A stretch of 64,000 bases of DNA from NCBI GenBank assembly GCA_030533445.1, contig CM060072.1:25256609-25320608 (forward strand). The letters run 5' to 3'. Below are positions 38,301-53,300 of the stretch, in pieces. Under the pieces are notes generated by a model, which had not been told where the DNA came from, did no database searches, and saw nothing but the letters and a program-made list of their open reading frames with translations. Origin of the DNA: Cyprinodon diabolis. Its lineage: Eukaryota > Chordata > Actinopteri > Cyprinodontiformes > Cyprinodontidae. Positions within the stretch are counted from its first letter, which is position 1, and each line of letters opens with the position of its first letter. The position numbers and the translations under genes were made by a program.

Positions 38301-41300
38301 CCATTTTCCAATGAAGTAATACATGATAAAATAATCTAGATATAAAGTGATTAGTTTTGACTTTATTTCTGTTTACTGGTGACTATGAACTCTCTTAAAC
38401 ATATGGTAAATGAATCAAGACAAAGCTGAAGTAATATTTTTGGACCAAAAGAGGAGCTTTGCAAAGTTACATCACAAGTACAGCTAATCTAGCTAAAAAC
38501 CTCCCACCAGGCTCTAAATCTGGGTGTAGTGATGGACTCAGACCTGAACCTTCAGAGGCTCATAAAGACAGGAACAAAGTCAGATTTCTATCACCTAAAG
38601 AACATCTCCAGAATTAAAGCACTAATGTTTCAGCAGGATCTTAAAAAACACAATTCCTGCCTGAAATAAAATGACCAGACAGCTGCAGCTGATCCAGGAT
38701 GCTGCTGCCCGTGTCCTCACTAGAACGCAGAAAGTGGAGAACCTCAGCCCACTTCTTAAGAGACATGAAAATACTTCTGCTAGTTTATAAATCACTGAAA
38801 AGCTGAGCTCCAAAATACATTACAGACTCGTCAGTGGTCATCAGTCTTCTGCAACAAATACTCTACAGAACCAGATCCCAAGATGGAGAGGCCGATTTAG
38901 TTCTTATGCTCCACTAATATCCATTTAAAAAAAACCATTCGTTTACAGATACGTTTCACTGAGCTATGTATTCCAACTTTCCTTTTATTTATTTTTTTCA
39001 ATAATTTTGTCTTTTCATATATAGTCTTATTTTTTCACATACGGCACTTTGATTGTCTTGCTACTGAAATGTGCGATATAAATAAACTTGTCTTTACTAT
39101 TGTTATTTAAATGTTTTAGCAACTATAACTTAAATACTTAGAGCAGCCTGTGTGATTTTTCCTTTCAGACATAGACGAATGCGCTGCAGCAGACAGGAAC
39201 CTCTGCCAGCCCTATGGCTCATGTGAGAACAGACTGGGCTCATACGTTTGCGTCTGCAATCATGGCTACGTCCTCTCAGAGGACATGCACAGCTGTGAGG
39301 GTAGGTTCTCTCTCATTCTCATGGGTGCAACCGCAGTTATCTAATGAACTGAACACTGAATCCCTGGATGCTAAAAAGACCGCCACCATAGCTGAAATCC
39401 TGAATCCCATAAATTTTTTATTTTTTTTATCACGATTATTATGGATATTGAATGAGACTCAGCAATCAAAGAGTGTGGGGAGGGAAGGAAAGGCCAACTG
39501 GAGTAAAAGATAACAATCTGTTTCACACTCTACGTTGTCTATACTTGCAGCGGTTCTAATGCTGACCAATGAGAAGAAAGAGTGTTACCTGAACCTCGAT
39601 GACACGGTGTTCTGTGACAGCGTCCTGGCAATCAACATCACCAAGCAGGAGTGCTGCTGCTCCATCGGAGTGGGATGGGGAGATCACTGTGAGATCCATC
39701 CCTGCCCTGTCTCCCACTCAGGTACAATCAAGTAGTTCAAGAAAGACTTTGCTTATATTAGCTCATAATTTTAATAAAAAAACTTTTTTTGCCCCATTGT
39801 AGCTGAGTTCCACTCCCTTTGTCCACATGGTCAAGGTTTCTACAGCGAACAAAGAATCCAGTACAACCTACCTGCCTACCACGGTTCGTTTGATTTAACT
39901 TCACCCTTAAAATGCAAACTCAAGCTCACGCTTCCCTAACTGTAAATGTTAAAGCAATCAGTTGTCTCTTTATACACTAACCCTCTTTCTGTAAGCAGTA
40001 AATAATTGTTTAAATTACTTAATAAAAGATTGTCTGTATTAGCAACAGTGTTACAATACAAAAGCATTAGAAACTGCAATAAATTTTCATTAAAAAAAAA
40101 TTGAACAAATTATTTGTCAAATATTGGCTCATTACTAAAACTCTATCGATGAAAGAGACTTTTCCCAATGCTATTTTCACACCGTACGCGCTTCAGGCAG
40201 CAGAAGTGGCGGCTTTAGTTTCAAAGTCTATGGTTGACGCGTTTAGAGCAGCAGGAGCAGCACATCTTGATGCATCTGAGCAGCCGAGGCAGCGCCTAAT
40301 GAGCTTCTGAGCATCTGAGGTGCCTGACGCGCTTCATAAGCAGCACCTGCTGGAGTTGGAAAAATGGCCGGGAGAAAGACGCAGCCATGGGCCTGGGTTT
40401 GCATAGCATACCAAAATTTTAGACCGACCTACTTGTCCCTACCAACAATTAGATGTGAATAACTTGTTTATAACTTACAATACAGCTTTGTTGCAGCAGT
40501 ATTTTTTATCTAAAATGCAAAATGTTTATATATTACAATTGTGGTATAATTCCTGCTGTAAGTAGGTCACCCTGTGAGCTAAAGACATGTTTTAGAGTAT
40601 CTATACTCCACTTAACGATTAATCTATTACTAAATTTGTTGACATTTCAATAATCGAATTTTCCGATGAATTCTTTTAGTCCAAGATTAAAATACATGAA
40701 ATGGGTTAAATGGAGTAACTACAGCCTAGATGACTTGTAGAGTGGTATTAATATTCTAAAAGCTCAGTGTCAGTTCCAGTGCTCATATAAATACAATAAA
40801 TCTATTATTTTGTTTTGTTTCATGATACAGAGCGAATAATCCAAAGATAAGAGTGGGTTTTACCTCTATTTACCTCTGCACAATTGTATATCTTCAAAAG
40901 AAAAAACAGGATAAATCCACATATAACAGGCATATTTAGACTATATTTGGTTAAATAGGCACAGATTTACTTTCTGTTTTAGTCGCTGGTAATTCCAAAT
41001 GCAAACCTTTTCAAAGTGGAAAAAAGTCCTAATTCCTCATTCATTAGAGCCGGTGATGCTTAAAACATTGATAAACAGCATCTATTGTGTGTAAAACTTA
41101 TAAAATTTGTATAAATGTAGCAAGAAATGCTGAAATACACCCTGATTTTCACATCAAATTTAAAAAAATGAGCATGTATATTTTTGCATAGGACCAATGA
41201 CATCAGACCAATAGTGTCCCTACCAAAGTAAAAATCAAACCTATGCCCTTGGACACAGCGTTTCTCATGCATAGGGTTATGATCACTCTCCTGAAACAAG

Positions 41301-44300
41301 TTATAAATCAAATTAACGTAAAATGTCAAAACCTTCCGGCAAAATATGTTCACTTTTATTATCCTGGTGCCTGCAGTTTGTACTACATACCAGCCGCCAC
41401 TAACAGTAGGTGATTGGAGGTGGGCTCTCTCGCTTAAAAATATAATAAAACTACTTTTTACCCACTTATCTCAGCGTTTCAGGAGCATCAAAGATGCTCT
41501 TGAAACATGTCTGACCTTTATTAGTAGAAACACCAAAAATGAAGCAGCAGATGCTTTTTTGCTGCTGAAATCACATGCAGTGTGATCATAGCATAAGTAT
41601 GCTCTCTCTGCAGCGGGGAGAGATTTTCTTCAACAGTTTACAGCATAAAAAGTAACTGCATAACTTTGCCTAGTAGTTTGAGTGAGTTACTGACTCTTTT
41701 ACTTTTTGGAAAAGTAATTATAGTAAGATTCCCAAAAGCAATAAACACACCATGCCATTTTGTGTACATTTGTGTTTGAGAAATAATTTGCTATTTAATG
41801 ATTAAAGCTACAGTGTGTAATAATTACAGGGATATACAGTCAGAAATGTAACATATTATAAATAACTATGTTATTTATCATCATCTACGAGCTCAGCCTC
41901 TTAACCTTAATATTTGCGTTGCCTTAGAATTCGTTATTTATAATTACATAGGAGCGGGTCTCGCACCCATGGAGGCAGACATCTTTGCGCTACGGCAGCG
42001 CAGAGCCAACAAACTAGCGATTGCAAGATCGCCCATTACGCTCGAAAGTAACTACAGCAAGTTGAGAGAGATGAACTGAGATGGTACTGAACACACAGAC
42101 TAATGAAATACTATCTGTAAAATTATCTATGTAAACAAACCTCATCACTTGAGAAGGTAGGTGATGCGGACGTCGTGGAAGACATTTTGTCCCGTAACGC
42201 TCGCCGTACTGTTGGGGGGGAGAAGCGGTGGGGGGGAGATGTTCATGTTGCTGCGGTCTGCAGTCTGGACGTTAGATGTCGCTAAAAATTACACACTGTA
42301 GCTTTAAATAAAGTTGAAATACCTGTATCGGAAATTTCAACAAGCCTTTTACGATTTTGAAGACAAAATAATTGAGGGTCTGCATTTGCGTGACATGACA
42401 AAATGTAAAAGTTTATTTTGATAAAACAGGCACATTGTTGCTATGTCATTACAATTCCTAATTGCAGCTAAAAATCTTACTCTATCTTGCTGAACTGCAT
42501 GCATGTTTAATATGTAGTAGATATGTAGCAGTGCTCATCTTTGTAATCTCAATGGGTTTTCCTCTCTTAAAAAGAGCTAACAGCAAAGTATGATGCATTC
42601 ATTGACAGGGGAAAGATGCGTTTTTTAAAGTTTTTGGTTTTTGACCAGTCGGTCAAAAGTCAGGGCCTTTCAAGCTGAAAATCAGATGATTTTGGTCAAC
42701 AACTAGTTTGCCTGTAGTTTCCAATAATAATGCTTGTGGGGGATTTTCTTGTTTTTAATCACAGTAGATTCTGTTTTTACTGAACGGCAATATGTTGTCT
42801 GGTGTCTGCAGATATTGATGAGTGCACATTGTTTGCTGAGGAAATCTGCAAAAAGGGCCGTTGTGAAAACACGCTGCGAGGCTACGAGTGCTACTGTCAA
42901 CAAGGCTTTTACTATGACAGCAGCCATCTTGAGTGCATTGGTAAGCTCTGTGGAAAAAAAAACAAAAGTTTTTTCTTTTAAAGAAATTTTTAGGTGGTTT
43001 TTGCTCATTTGATGTATGCTAAATTCCTGCCAGATGAAAATGAATGTCACGACGAGTCCCTTTGCACTAATGGTCGGTGTGTCAACACTGAAGGAGGCTT
43101 TTTTTGCATCTGTGACCAGCCCTGGATCCCAGATTCCAACAGCAAGAGGTGTGTGATGCCAACAGTAACAGGTTAGTCATCTTTTCTTTCTCCTGCCTCA
43201 AACTGCCTCTTATTCCAGCTGTTTCTGTGCATTATCCTAAACTCTGCTGCTTTTATTGTGCAGATGTCAATGAATGTGACAACCCCGAAAACTGTAAGAA
43301 TGGCTTTTGTGTGAACACAGTGGGTTCATACTACTGTCATTGTACTGCGCCTTGGACACTGGCTGTTGACCGAAACAGTTGTGTGACTCTCGAGGAGCAG
43401 GCTGGTAAGTTTTCATATGTGATGACTCTCAACTTGTCTTTAAAAGCACTAATATTTCCATCTAAAACACAAGGAGACACGTTCAGAACAATTGTGTTCT
43501 AATATATTTGCACAATAATAAAGAATATAGAATAATTAAGAGCTAAATGAAGTCTAGAGATTAAAAGATAATTCCCATCTCCAGTTATGTTGATGCTTTG
43601 ACTCTCCTGATGAAACTAATTTTGTCAAGTTGTTATCTATTTTGCATCAAGATAGATTCCAATTAAATACATCTCTAATTGATCCTTACAAGACCGATTC
43701 ATCTGCTGACCAATATTTTTGGCTGATATTAGCATTTTCTATCTGTAGCAGCCAATATGTGATTGAGTTTCCCTGATCCATTAGTTCATTCTGCAGTCAC
43801 AGCTTGAGAAGCGCATGATTTGCCACTCCCTGTGTTGTTTTCTGTTTTGTTTTTTTTGATATGCTGATAACATATTTTTTCTTAAATTTAGCGTTCTTAA
43901 CATTTATTAGCATTCTGTCTTTTAATCATATAAAAGAAGGAAGGAAAAGCAAAATTGGTTCCAGAAAAATCACACTTCTGGCTTAAATGATATCGAAATA
44001 ATCAGGATTGGCACCTTAAAGAAAACCTGTATTTATCAGTCTAATCCTAACACAAAACAATGCAGCCAAACTCAATTTGATGACATAATTTGGTTAAGGG
44101 CTTACTTTTTTATTTATCTGCTGAACACAGATAAGTGAAACAATTTGAGATTTGTAAGTTTCTTGCATGGTGCGAGTTCAAAATCTGAGAATCCTGCCTG
44201 TCACTGACTTTTTCTGGCATCAAAACATCTAATTTACAATCAAAGTCTATGAGGGACGCTTCAGCATCCAGTGACAAAAGTTAAAATTCTGAACTCCAGC

Positions 44301-47300
44301 TTCAGACGCTCAGATGCTGAGACACCAGAATGCTCGGATGTATTGCTCCAGATGTTCGGATGCGCCGCTGGACTTCTCGATGCCATCCCCAATATACTTT
44401 GCATGTACATTGTATGCTTTTTTATCCAAAGCGTGTTCGGCGTGAGCGCACAATATGAAGTAATTCAAAAAATGCTAAAAAAAAAATCTTAACAGCAACA
44501 CAGGAAAACCAAAAGCAAACAAATATAAAGCACTTTTAGATCGAAATATTTGTAAAAAGTGTAAAAAGAACCTGTAAAATGAGCTAGACTGCTCTGACCT
44601 GGAAATCTTCCTTTGGTCTAGATCAATGTTTCCCAAAATGGGGGTCTGTATCCCCCAGAGGGTCATGAAGCTCCAAGTGGCGGAATCACTTGGTGTTTCA
44701 GGTATATGAGGGGCCAAAATGCATTTTGACATAAATTAATGTAAATATATCCTATCAGATAGATAAATGTACCAGAAAATAAGTACATGTATAATTTATT
44801 TATTTATTTATTTTTTTTAGGAAAAAGATAATTATAATACATGATTCATATAAATATAAAATGTGCCATTGATAATAAAATGAACAATTTAATGAATACA
44901 TGTCCCAATAAATAATATTTTTTTATTTTAAATGATGAATTAGATCATTTCATGTCAATAATATAAATTTCAAAAGGAGCGTAATTGTTTCTATATTCAT
45001 AAATAAATATATAGTGAAAAAAAAACATATTTCTGTTTAAGAGCTTGCTAGTCTGAATTACTATTTTCCCAAATGTTTGGGAACGTCTGCTCTATATTAG
45101 TACTACCTTTGATTAGGGAAGTCCTAATGACATTCAGTTTCAGAAATCGATCCGAAAATAGCCAGTAAAATAAAATTAGAAAATACTTGCATGCATCTAA
45201 AATATCAGATATCAGCAAGCTGATAGCAACTCTCCTCTTTTATCCACCTCTGTTTAAAGTTTTTGTTACCAATGCTTTAATAATCGTTGGGTCAGCTGTT
45301 CTCATAACTAACATGTTCTTTATGGAAACTTTTCTAACATCCCACATTACAAAATTAATAATTAAAGTATGTATGATTCGGGCTGATATATTGTGTCAAT
45401 ATTGGTGTCAATCAACACTCCAAGATGCAATATCTGTATGGTATCAGAAATTAAAATGTTATATCGGGACATCCCTACTTATGGTGGAGGAATAGAGACT
45501 GTAACACTAATGTTGATAGTTTCGATAACAATATTCATAATAATCTAACTTTATTTTCCAGCTCCTGCTTTTTTTTTAATCACTGATACAGATTTTTCCA
45601 GCGTCTTTGGAAAGAGAAACTGTACATGAAAGGCAGCTAGAGTCCATCCAACCCCCTAAATATTTCCCTGCTAACCATAGAGAAGATGTTAAAGATAATG
45701 TCATTCCAAATATCGCGTTCAGTTTCTCTGTCATTTCAAACACTGAAATTGTAAAGCAATGTGGTCAAAAGGAATCCTTCAAACAGACAAGAAACTAACA
45801 TTATTGCCCCATTTACACTAGCCCTCTCCGTGCCGAGTTCGGACCAAGCTTCCATCATTTAACCGTGCCAAGCTTGGTTCTTACGACCATTTATACATCA
45901 CACTAGCATTGTTCCTTGCCTCATATCGGTGGTCCACAATACTACGGCTCACAAGGCGGAAATTAGACAAAAAAAATGGCGGCGCCCATAACATTCAAAC
46001 TTATGTGCCCTGCCCAAATTTGAATAAGGGTCTCTGCATCATCCCAGGTCGCACCACGTTCTTTTGATCCCATTTATTGTTTATAGGCTGAGAAGAAGTT
46101 TGTGTTGTGAGTAGGGGAAGAAATCTGTGAATTGCAAAGCAGGACACAGTGGAAAAAACACAAAATGAGTCAGCTGAATATAAATAGGAGATGATGCGGT
46201 CTGCTGATGCGCTCTTTGATATAAGAGAACCAACTCACAACTGAACCATGCTGCTGAAGTATTACTAGATTTAGCGCAGTTCGGTTGTGTCTGGCACGCT
46301 CACATCTAATCTTATCTTGGTTACCGTGCTTGGACCATTCTCTGCAAAAGGCTACTGTAAATGGGGTATTAATCTGCACAACTTGCCTATGAATATATCT
46401 TAGAAGATGGATGGGTGCTACTACTCTACTTCACTAATGTGTAAAAAACAAAATTGTGACCCAAACATGCTAAGAAAAGCAGAACACTTTAAGTTTTTTC
46501 AAAATCCTTAGTATGATCATTTCTTCTGTTTGTTGTTGTTGTCAGGAAAGGTTTGTTTAATGGGGATTCATAGTTTCACTGCTGGGAAACAATTAGACGT
46601 TGAAGTCAGACCACAGACAGAACTGTTTGTCCTCCACTCAGAAAACTGGTGAAATATAAATGCTTTGAACTTTAAATGCAGCTGATTTTATAGGTTAAGG
46701 TCAGGTTTGGTTGTAGATGCTAGAAGCACACCACTAATTAGAAATGCCAAGCAAAGCTAGCCCAACTCTAAAAGTTCTCACTTAAGTGCAGGTTGCTCAT
46801 CAGAACATTTCTGAAGTGCTAAATATAAAATGTTTAATTCGTAGCAAAAGTATCCAAACCCTGACTGTTACACCTCCTCAGGATAAACAACAGTTGTGTT
46901 CTCTTAAGTATGCATCAAAAGGTACTGAGATTTATTCTTTTGCTTGTATTGAAGGTATAAATATAAGAAATAGAAGGGCGGACACAAAAAAGATATCACA
47001 TCTTTTCATTTTCAGCAGCACAGATTCCTGTTCTCATATTTTTTTTATAGTTAAAGTACAGCTGTGGAAAACAAGTAAACATTTTGTATTCAGAGGTGGA
47101 CAGTCTAAGTCCAGAAGGTAAAAGAAAACAATCTTTACAGAGCTCGATCCAAACATAGCAAATTGTAGCTCCTTGGTTCTGTTCCAAGTTCCTGTTTCTT
47201 CAACTTTTTTGGGGTCAACGCAAAGAGGAAAAAACAATATGGACGGCTTTGCCGAAATCCAGTCAGCTTTTTGCCTTTTAGACTTTGTTAGGTGACTGAA

Positions 47301-50300
47301 ATGCACATGGATGATTCAAGTGAAATAATTCAAGAACAAATGCACTTATTTTAAGAAAAAATTACTTATCTAGATTTTGATTTTTTCCAGTGTAAGGTCA
47401 AGGTCAACAGCACACCTGACATCTAACAACCATACCATGCATATGGCTTTAGTTAATTAGGCTATGTATGCTTCCAATACCACTACTGGTTTAGTCACTA
47501 CTGTTCTAAATTAAGGGAACTATAAGTAGTTTCTGGCATAATTTGGAAAGATATTCATTTAGTTTGACCTAACTTTGCAGCAATTGCAGCTGTAGTAGGT
47601 GCCATACCAAACTTAGCCCATGAATGTTTACAGGGATAGCCTGTAGATGCATGTGGCACAGTTGGGCTACATGTAATTACCTGAAATCTGAGACTGTGAT
47701 GTACGCACAGAGCAGATAAATATGGCTTAGATGTGATAGACGGCTAAAATTAAAGGTCTCAACCTAACAATTTATCTTTTCTGAAATATGACGTTGAACT
47801 TGATTTTCTGTTCTTACAGTAAAATCCCAGTAAATTTAATCCCATTTTTGCTTTCAACATGGTATGGGTATCTTGTTTGGTCTTGCTACATTCTCATATT
47901 GCATTAACTTGTCTAAATGTTTCTTAGGATAAAAAAAAAATTTCCTGAATTTTCCGCCATTCTTGGAATCATTTTTGACTCCTTATCAGGAAAACCTGAA
48001 AATAATCAGGAAATAAGGTCCTTCTTGTCAGGGTGAAGAATTGCTGAAAAATTAAAGGGCTTAGAAGTATTTTTATACCATTTTTATTAAAGTGATTCAT
48101 TCTTATTTGATGTTTACTTCCATTTTATTCACTTATGTTTTTAAAAATACTTTAATGATTTAAATGTGTTTACAGATCTGATTAAGTCTGACTGAGGAGA
48201 CTCCTGTCTTTTTAACAATCTGATGAAGATTATGTTCAGGAATGTCCATAATGTTTTCTTCATTTTATGAAGACTCCTTTCTGAAATCCAGAGGTTCTAG
48301 AGGAGTTCCCTGAATAGAGCAGACATTCTTTCTTACCTTTTTCAGCTTTAGGTTGTTTGCTTTGATGCTGCTACCCCAACAAGTGATGGCAGAAGAGGTC
48401 ACATTATTATTTATTACTGGCTGGGATATTAATCGAAAGGGGCTTAGAAGGTTGTCGCTGCTGTCCTTCCTTCTAACAAGTTAGCATTAGCGGACCAGGC
48501 AACCGACTAGTAAACACAAGAGCGGACAAGTTTGAGTGCACCACCTACTAACTGGGATGAGTTAGACTTGTAGTTGTCACTTTATAACATTTCAATCTGA
48601 AAAACTCACACAAAGAGAAAAGACAATTAGGAGAAGTTTACTGATACAATTACTTTGTCTATATATACTTACATATGCATGAACAGGAGCAAAGAATAGG
48701 GCGGTTTCTCCCAGGGCCTGAAACTGGTGGTGGAGTGGAGATAGATGAAGTTGGTCAGTCTGTAGACTGCTGGTTAGTGAGATGGTATGCTGAGCTTTAT
48801 GGGGAGATCCAGTGGACTGCGTGAGCTGATACTAGAGCTTCACTCAGGGACCTGGAAGATGGAAGTCCAGATGGAAGATGGAAGAATAACACAGGTTGTG
48901 TTAACCTGTTCATGATGAGCAAGCATGAAGTGACAGTGGAGAGGAAAAACCTCTGGCAGAACCAGGCTCAACATGGTGGTCTTCTGCCGGACCGGTTAAG
49001 ATGAGATGGGGAACGCAGTAAGAGACCAGGAGGAATGACACTGATGAAGCTTTAGCTATGATGGTAGAGGAGGGGCTGGAGGTGGGTTTAAACGGTGTCA
49101 TCTGAATGAAGTCACACAGCGCATCTGTCGCCTGCTGACAGGAGCAGACAAGAGTGGATCGGAGGCCTTTTAAGATTAACTTTGGATGCCGATTGGCTTT
49201 CGTGGAGGTGTGGTTCAAAGCTGATTGGCTGTTTCACAGGTGGATGTAGAAGAGCAATCAGTTTCTTCAGTTGAACTTTCGCCTAGGCTCCATACTACAA
49301 AGGAAATAATGTCCTGAAACTTCAGAGCTGCAGGCAGCAGAGTCCTGATCTAGCAATTGAAAACTTGGATTCTACCTCATCGGGGTTCAATCTAAAAGTG
49401 AAACACCTTCATTTTAAAATAATTGTAAAAGCAACGCCATAAATGTAAAAAATGAAACTTGTTCAAATTATCAGTAAGTTAATTCAGTTCAAGTTCAATA
49501 AAAAAACAACACTTTTTTTTATCTGAAAGGGAAATTAAATGTTGCAATAACTAAATCTTGTTGTTGTTTTTATTTTTTCTTGAGGTTGTTGTAGATTTGT
49601 TGAATGCTATAGGCAGGAAGAATCTTCTGTAGCTGTCTGTCTTGCATCGGATTTAGAGAAGCCTCTGACTGAGGACATTATGTTGTTGTTTAACAGTCCT
49701 CTGAAGAGGAAGCTCTCTTTGGTCCATTGTCTCCTTCACTTCATGAAGAGTCTTCCTTTGTGAAATAATCTCCAGAGGTTCTAGAGAGGTTCCAGGAATA
49801 GAGCCGGCCTTCTTAATTGGCTTGTTGAGCTTTTTTAAGTCATTACCTCTGATGCTGTTACCCCAGCAGATGATGGTAGAAGAGATCACACTCTCCACAA
49901 CAGATTTATAGAATATTTTGTAGCATCTCTCTGCAAATACAGAAGGACCAAAGGTTATTTAGGAGGTACAATCTGCTCTGTCCCCTCTTGTAGACGCTTT
50001 CACTGTTATGGAAATCAACCTGTTCATGTTTCCTCTGAAATTTACAGTCATCTTCAGGATCATATGATTGTTTCCACAAATGCCACAAAGCGGTTCATGT
50101 TCAATTACATGTGCCAGCATGAATCACCAAAATAAATGTATTTTTGGATTTAATAGAAGGGCCATAACAGGGATGAGGATCGATTCTATAGGGGCAGTTA
50201 TGGATGATTTTTCCTGACAAAAACCAAGAAAGCAATCTGAAACCTCAGTTTCCTGTAATGCTCGCATTCAAGCCTTCTGCCTTCTCTCAGATCTATTCTC

Positions 50301-53300
50301 TTCTCGGTCAAATCTTTGTTTTTGCTCTCAGATTTGATGCTTCTTGCACAGATATTTTCTCCTCTTCTGTAAATCAATCTCTGCTCGAGTCAGATATATC
50401 AGATATGCTCACAACCCTGTTTTCTAAACTTGAAACAAACTTTTTTTTGTCCTGCTCTGAGATTGAAAATGTGCACTCTCTGTTTTGGCAGAGAGTGGCA
50501 AATATTCTCCATATTGGCCCCTGTTGGCCCCTGTCTAGAGACAAATCGATGGTCTTTTTGAGATGAATCTATTGCTATGCATTGATTCGTCTCAACAAGA
50601 CCATGCTATTCTAATGAGAGACGAGCATCGGCTGTACCTTTTTTTTTTTTTTTACAATTCTTATAAAAAAACAGAAAATTCCCAATATTATAAAAGATAG
50701 AAATATTAACTGCACTTAAGCATAAATCTATAAGCAGTGTGGGAGCTGTGCATTCTAATCCTTTGCTATTTAGATGTCAGTTGTTTTTGACAGCTCAAGT
50801 TGTGAACATTTTGTCAGAATTTGTTGATTTTCTGACCTTGAAATAACCTGGCATAAGCCAGAATATTCAGAATTACACCTATTACATGTAGCCATCTGGA
50901 AATCCTCCTGTACAAAGCGTTCACAAAAGGGAGAAACATTCTGTACAATTCTTACGAGGTGATTGGATACCTGCCTTCCACTTTGAGTTTTTAGCCTATC
51001 ACTCTAACAGTAGCAGCTGTGATGTTTTACATTCTTAATTTTTTTCACAAAGTTAACTGATCTTACCAAATCTGGTTTCATTTAAAAATTAAATAAAATA
51101 GATGGTATTCCAGTTCAAATCGGCACAGCCATGTTTGTTTTGCTTCAGCAATCCACCTGTGGTTGACACCCTGCCTTTCATTGGCCCAAAACCTTTCTGT
51201 ATCCAGCCGAACTGATCTGTTGGCTTCTGGCGGGATGTTTTTCCTGAGTTAGGGAATTCAGAAATCTCGCGACAATTCATCTGGTTTAGAATGTAAACCT
51301 TGTTAGGTAGAAAATTCATATTGCTTGCAAGTTAAACCTTCATAGGGAGATCTCTAAACTTCACGCCAGGGGTAACCAATCTTTTTAAAGCTGAAGGCTA
51401 CTTCATGGGTACTGAGTCATAGTTAGGGCTACAGATACTGACCTATGGCCTGGAGCGTTCAGCGTTCACCTATACTTCAGTCATAAAAAATATATTTATC
51501 TCTTAGATATTGTCATTTTGGCTATACATGCTTAAAATCTCTATATGGCCCCATTTATACTACCTTTTTGAAACCGTGCTGAGATCAGTCTAAGCACGGT
51601 GACCGAGATAACTGTTGAGTGTAAATGGCATGCTAAACTGAAGCAATCAAACAGCGCTAAAATGGTACTAGTTCATCAGTTCTGGCTCTGTTCTCAGATA
51701 ATAAAGAGCGCAGGAGCAGACCGCATCATCTCCTTAAAGTCAGCCTCCGTAATCATTAAATTTCAGACATTCATAAAAATACTAGCTTCCCTACCATGCC
51801 ACACGGTTTCCAGTGATTATTCTGCTTAGCAGTGTGATGAACCTTAACTCCTGTCATTGTTTCCTGAATCTGTTAGCCCTGAGCCTTTTGTTTGTTGTAT
51901 CCACTTTTCCAAAAGCCGACTCTGTCAAGTAAATTCACCAAAGGCTGCCTTCTTCGCCTGACTTGCCACAAACAACGAAATATTACAATTATAACCAAAC
52001 TCTTTACCTTTAGAGAGCAGTAGTACAGTAGATCGTCACTAGGAGGCGAGGAGCCGTGCTAGTGTGGTGTGTAAATGGTTGTACGGAACCAAGCTCGGCA
52101 CGGTTAACTGATCCAAGCTCGGTCTAAACTCAGCACAGTAAATAGATCAAATTAAATATGATTATATAAATGTAATTAAAAAAGAAGAGCAACAAAATAA
52201 AAGACTATTTCGAACTTAGCCCAATGGTGAGCTGTTCTGTTTTCAGAGGATGCTGAGGGCCCCCTACATGCTCCACATTGGTGACCCCTGCTTTTGGCTA
52301 ATAAAAGAGGATTCATGTGACTCCTACCTCAATGGTTGCTGTCAGAGGCCTGGCTAGTTTACCTATCCTACCGATACCTTGTTGGATGGTCCAGAGGCCT
52401 GCCTGATTTTGTTGTTGCTGCTGGAACAGAGTCCCACTTTATGCCAATTCAAAAGAATCACTGAGCGAAGGGATGGAAGTTCAGGGTCAGTTTTTGCCTA
52501 GTTAAGACAGGCTAGGACTGAAACAGTTAATAAGATTAAATGTCTTTTTTATTAGTTTTCAAATATTTTGGAAATCGATTTAAATAGTGAGCTGCTCAGT
52601 GGAGCAGCAAGAAGGTTCTGGGTTCGGTTCCTGGCCCGGGGTCTTTCTGCATGGAGTTTGCATGTTCTCCCTGAGCATGCCTAGGTTTTCTCTGGGTACT
52701 CTGGCTTCCTCCCTTAGTCCAAAAACATGACTGTTAGGTTAATTGGCTTCTTTAAATCCCCCTTAGGTGTGAGTGTTTGCGTGAATGGTTGTTTGTCTCT
52801 GTGTTGCCCTGCGATGGACTGGCGACCTTTTCAGGGTGTACCCCGCCTCTCGCCCCATTGAAAGCTGGAGATAGGAACCAGCACCCCTTGCGACCCCACT
52901 TGGGATTAAGCGTGTTAGAAAATGGATGGATTCAAATAGTTACTTAGAGTAAAATATGTCATTTGATAAAATGACAAGCTACACATACCAGTAATTTAGG
53001 CAAAACTCTACCAATTTAAACTATGAAATTCTTTTAACAGAAAACACAGGAATATTTTTCCATTAAAGTGTTTTTGTGTGTATTAGGAGAAAATTCAAGC
53101 ACACAGGTTTGGATTTTTTTTAACCTCATGAACCTCACTCCTATGCTATCCTTGGCACCACGACAATCATGAAAAAGGCAAATTTAATAAGTGAAAAGGA
53201 GCACAGATAAACATGAAAAATTTGATTTTGTCATCAGTTTGTGATATAAGTATATTACCGGTGTATGTTTTCAAATAAAAACAGCTTTACTCCTGTAACC

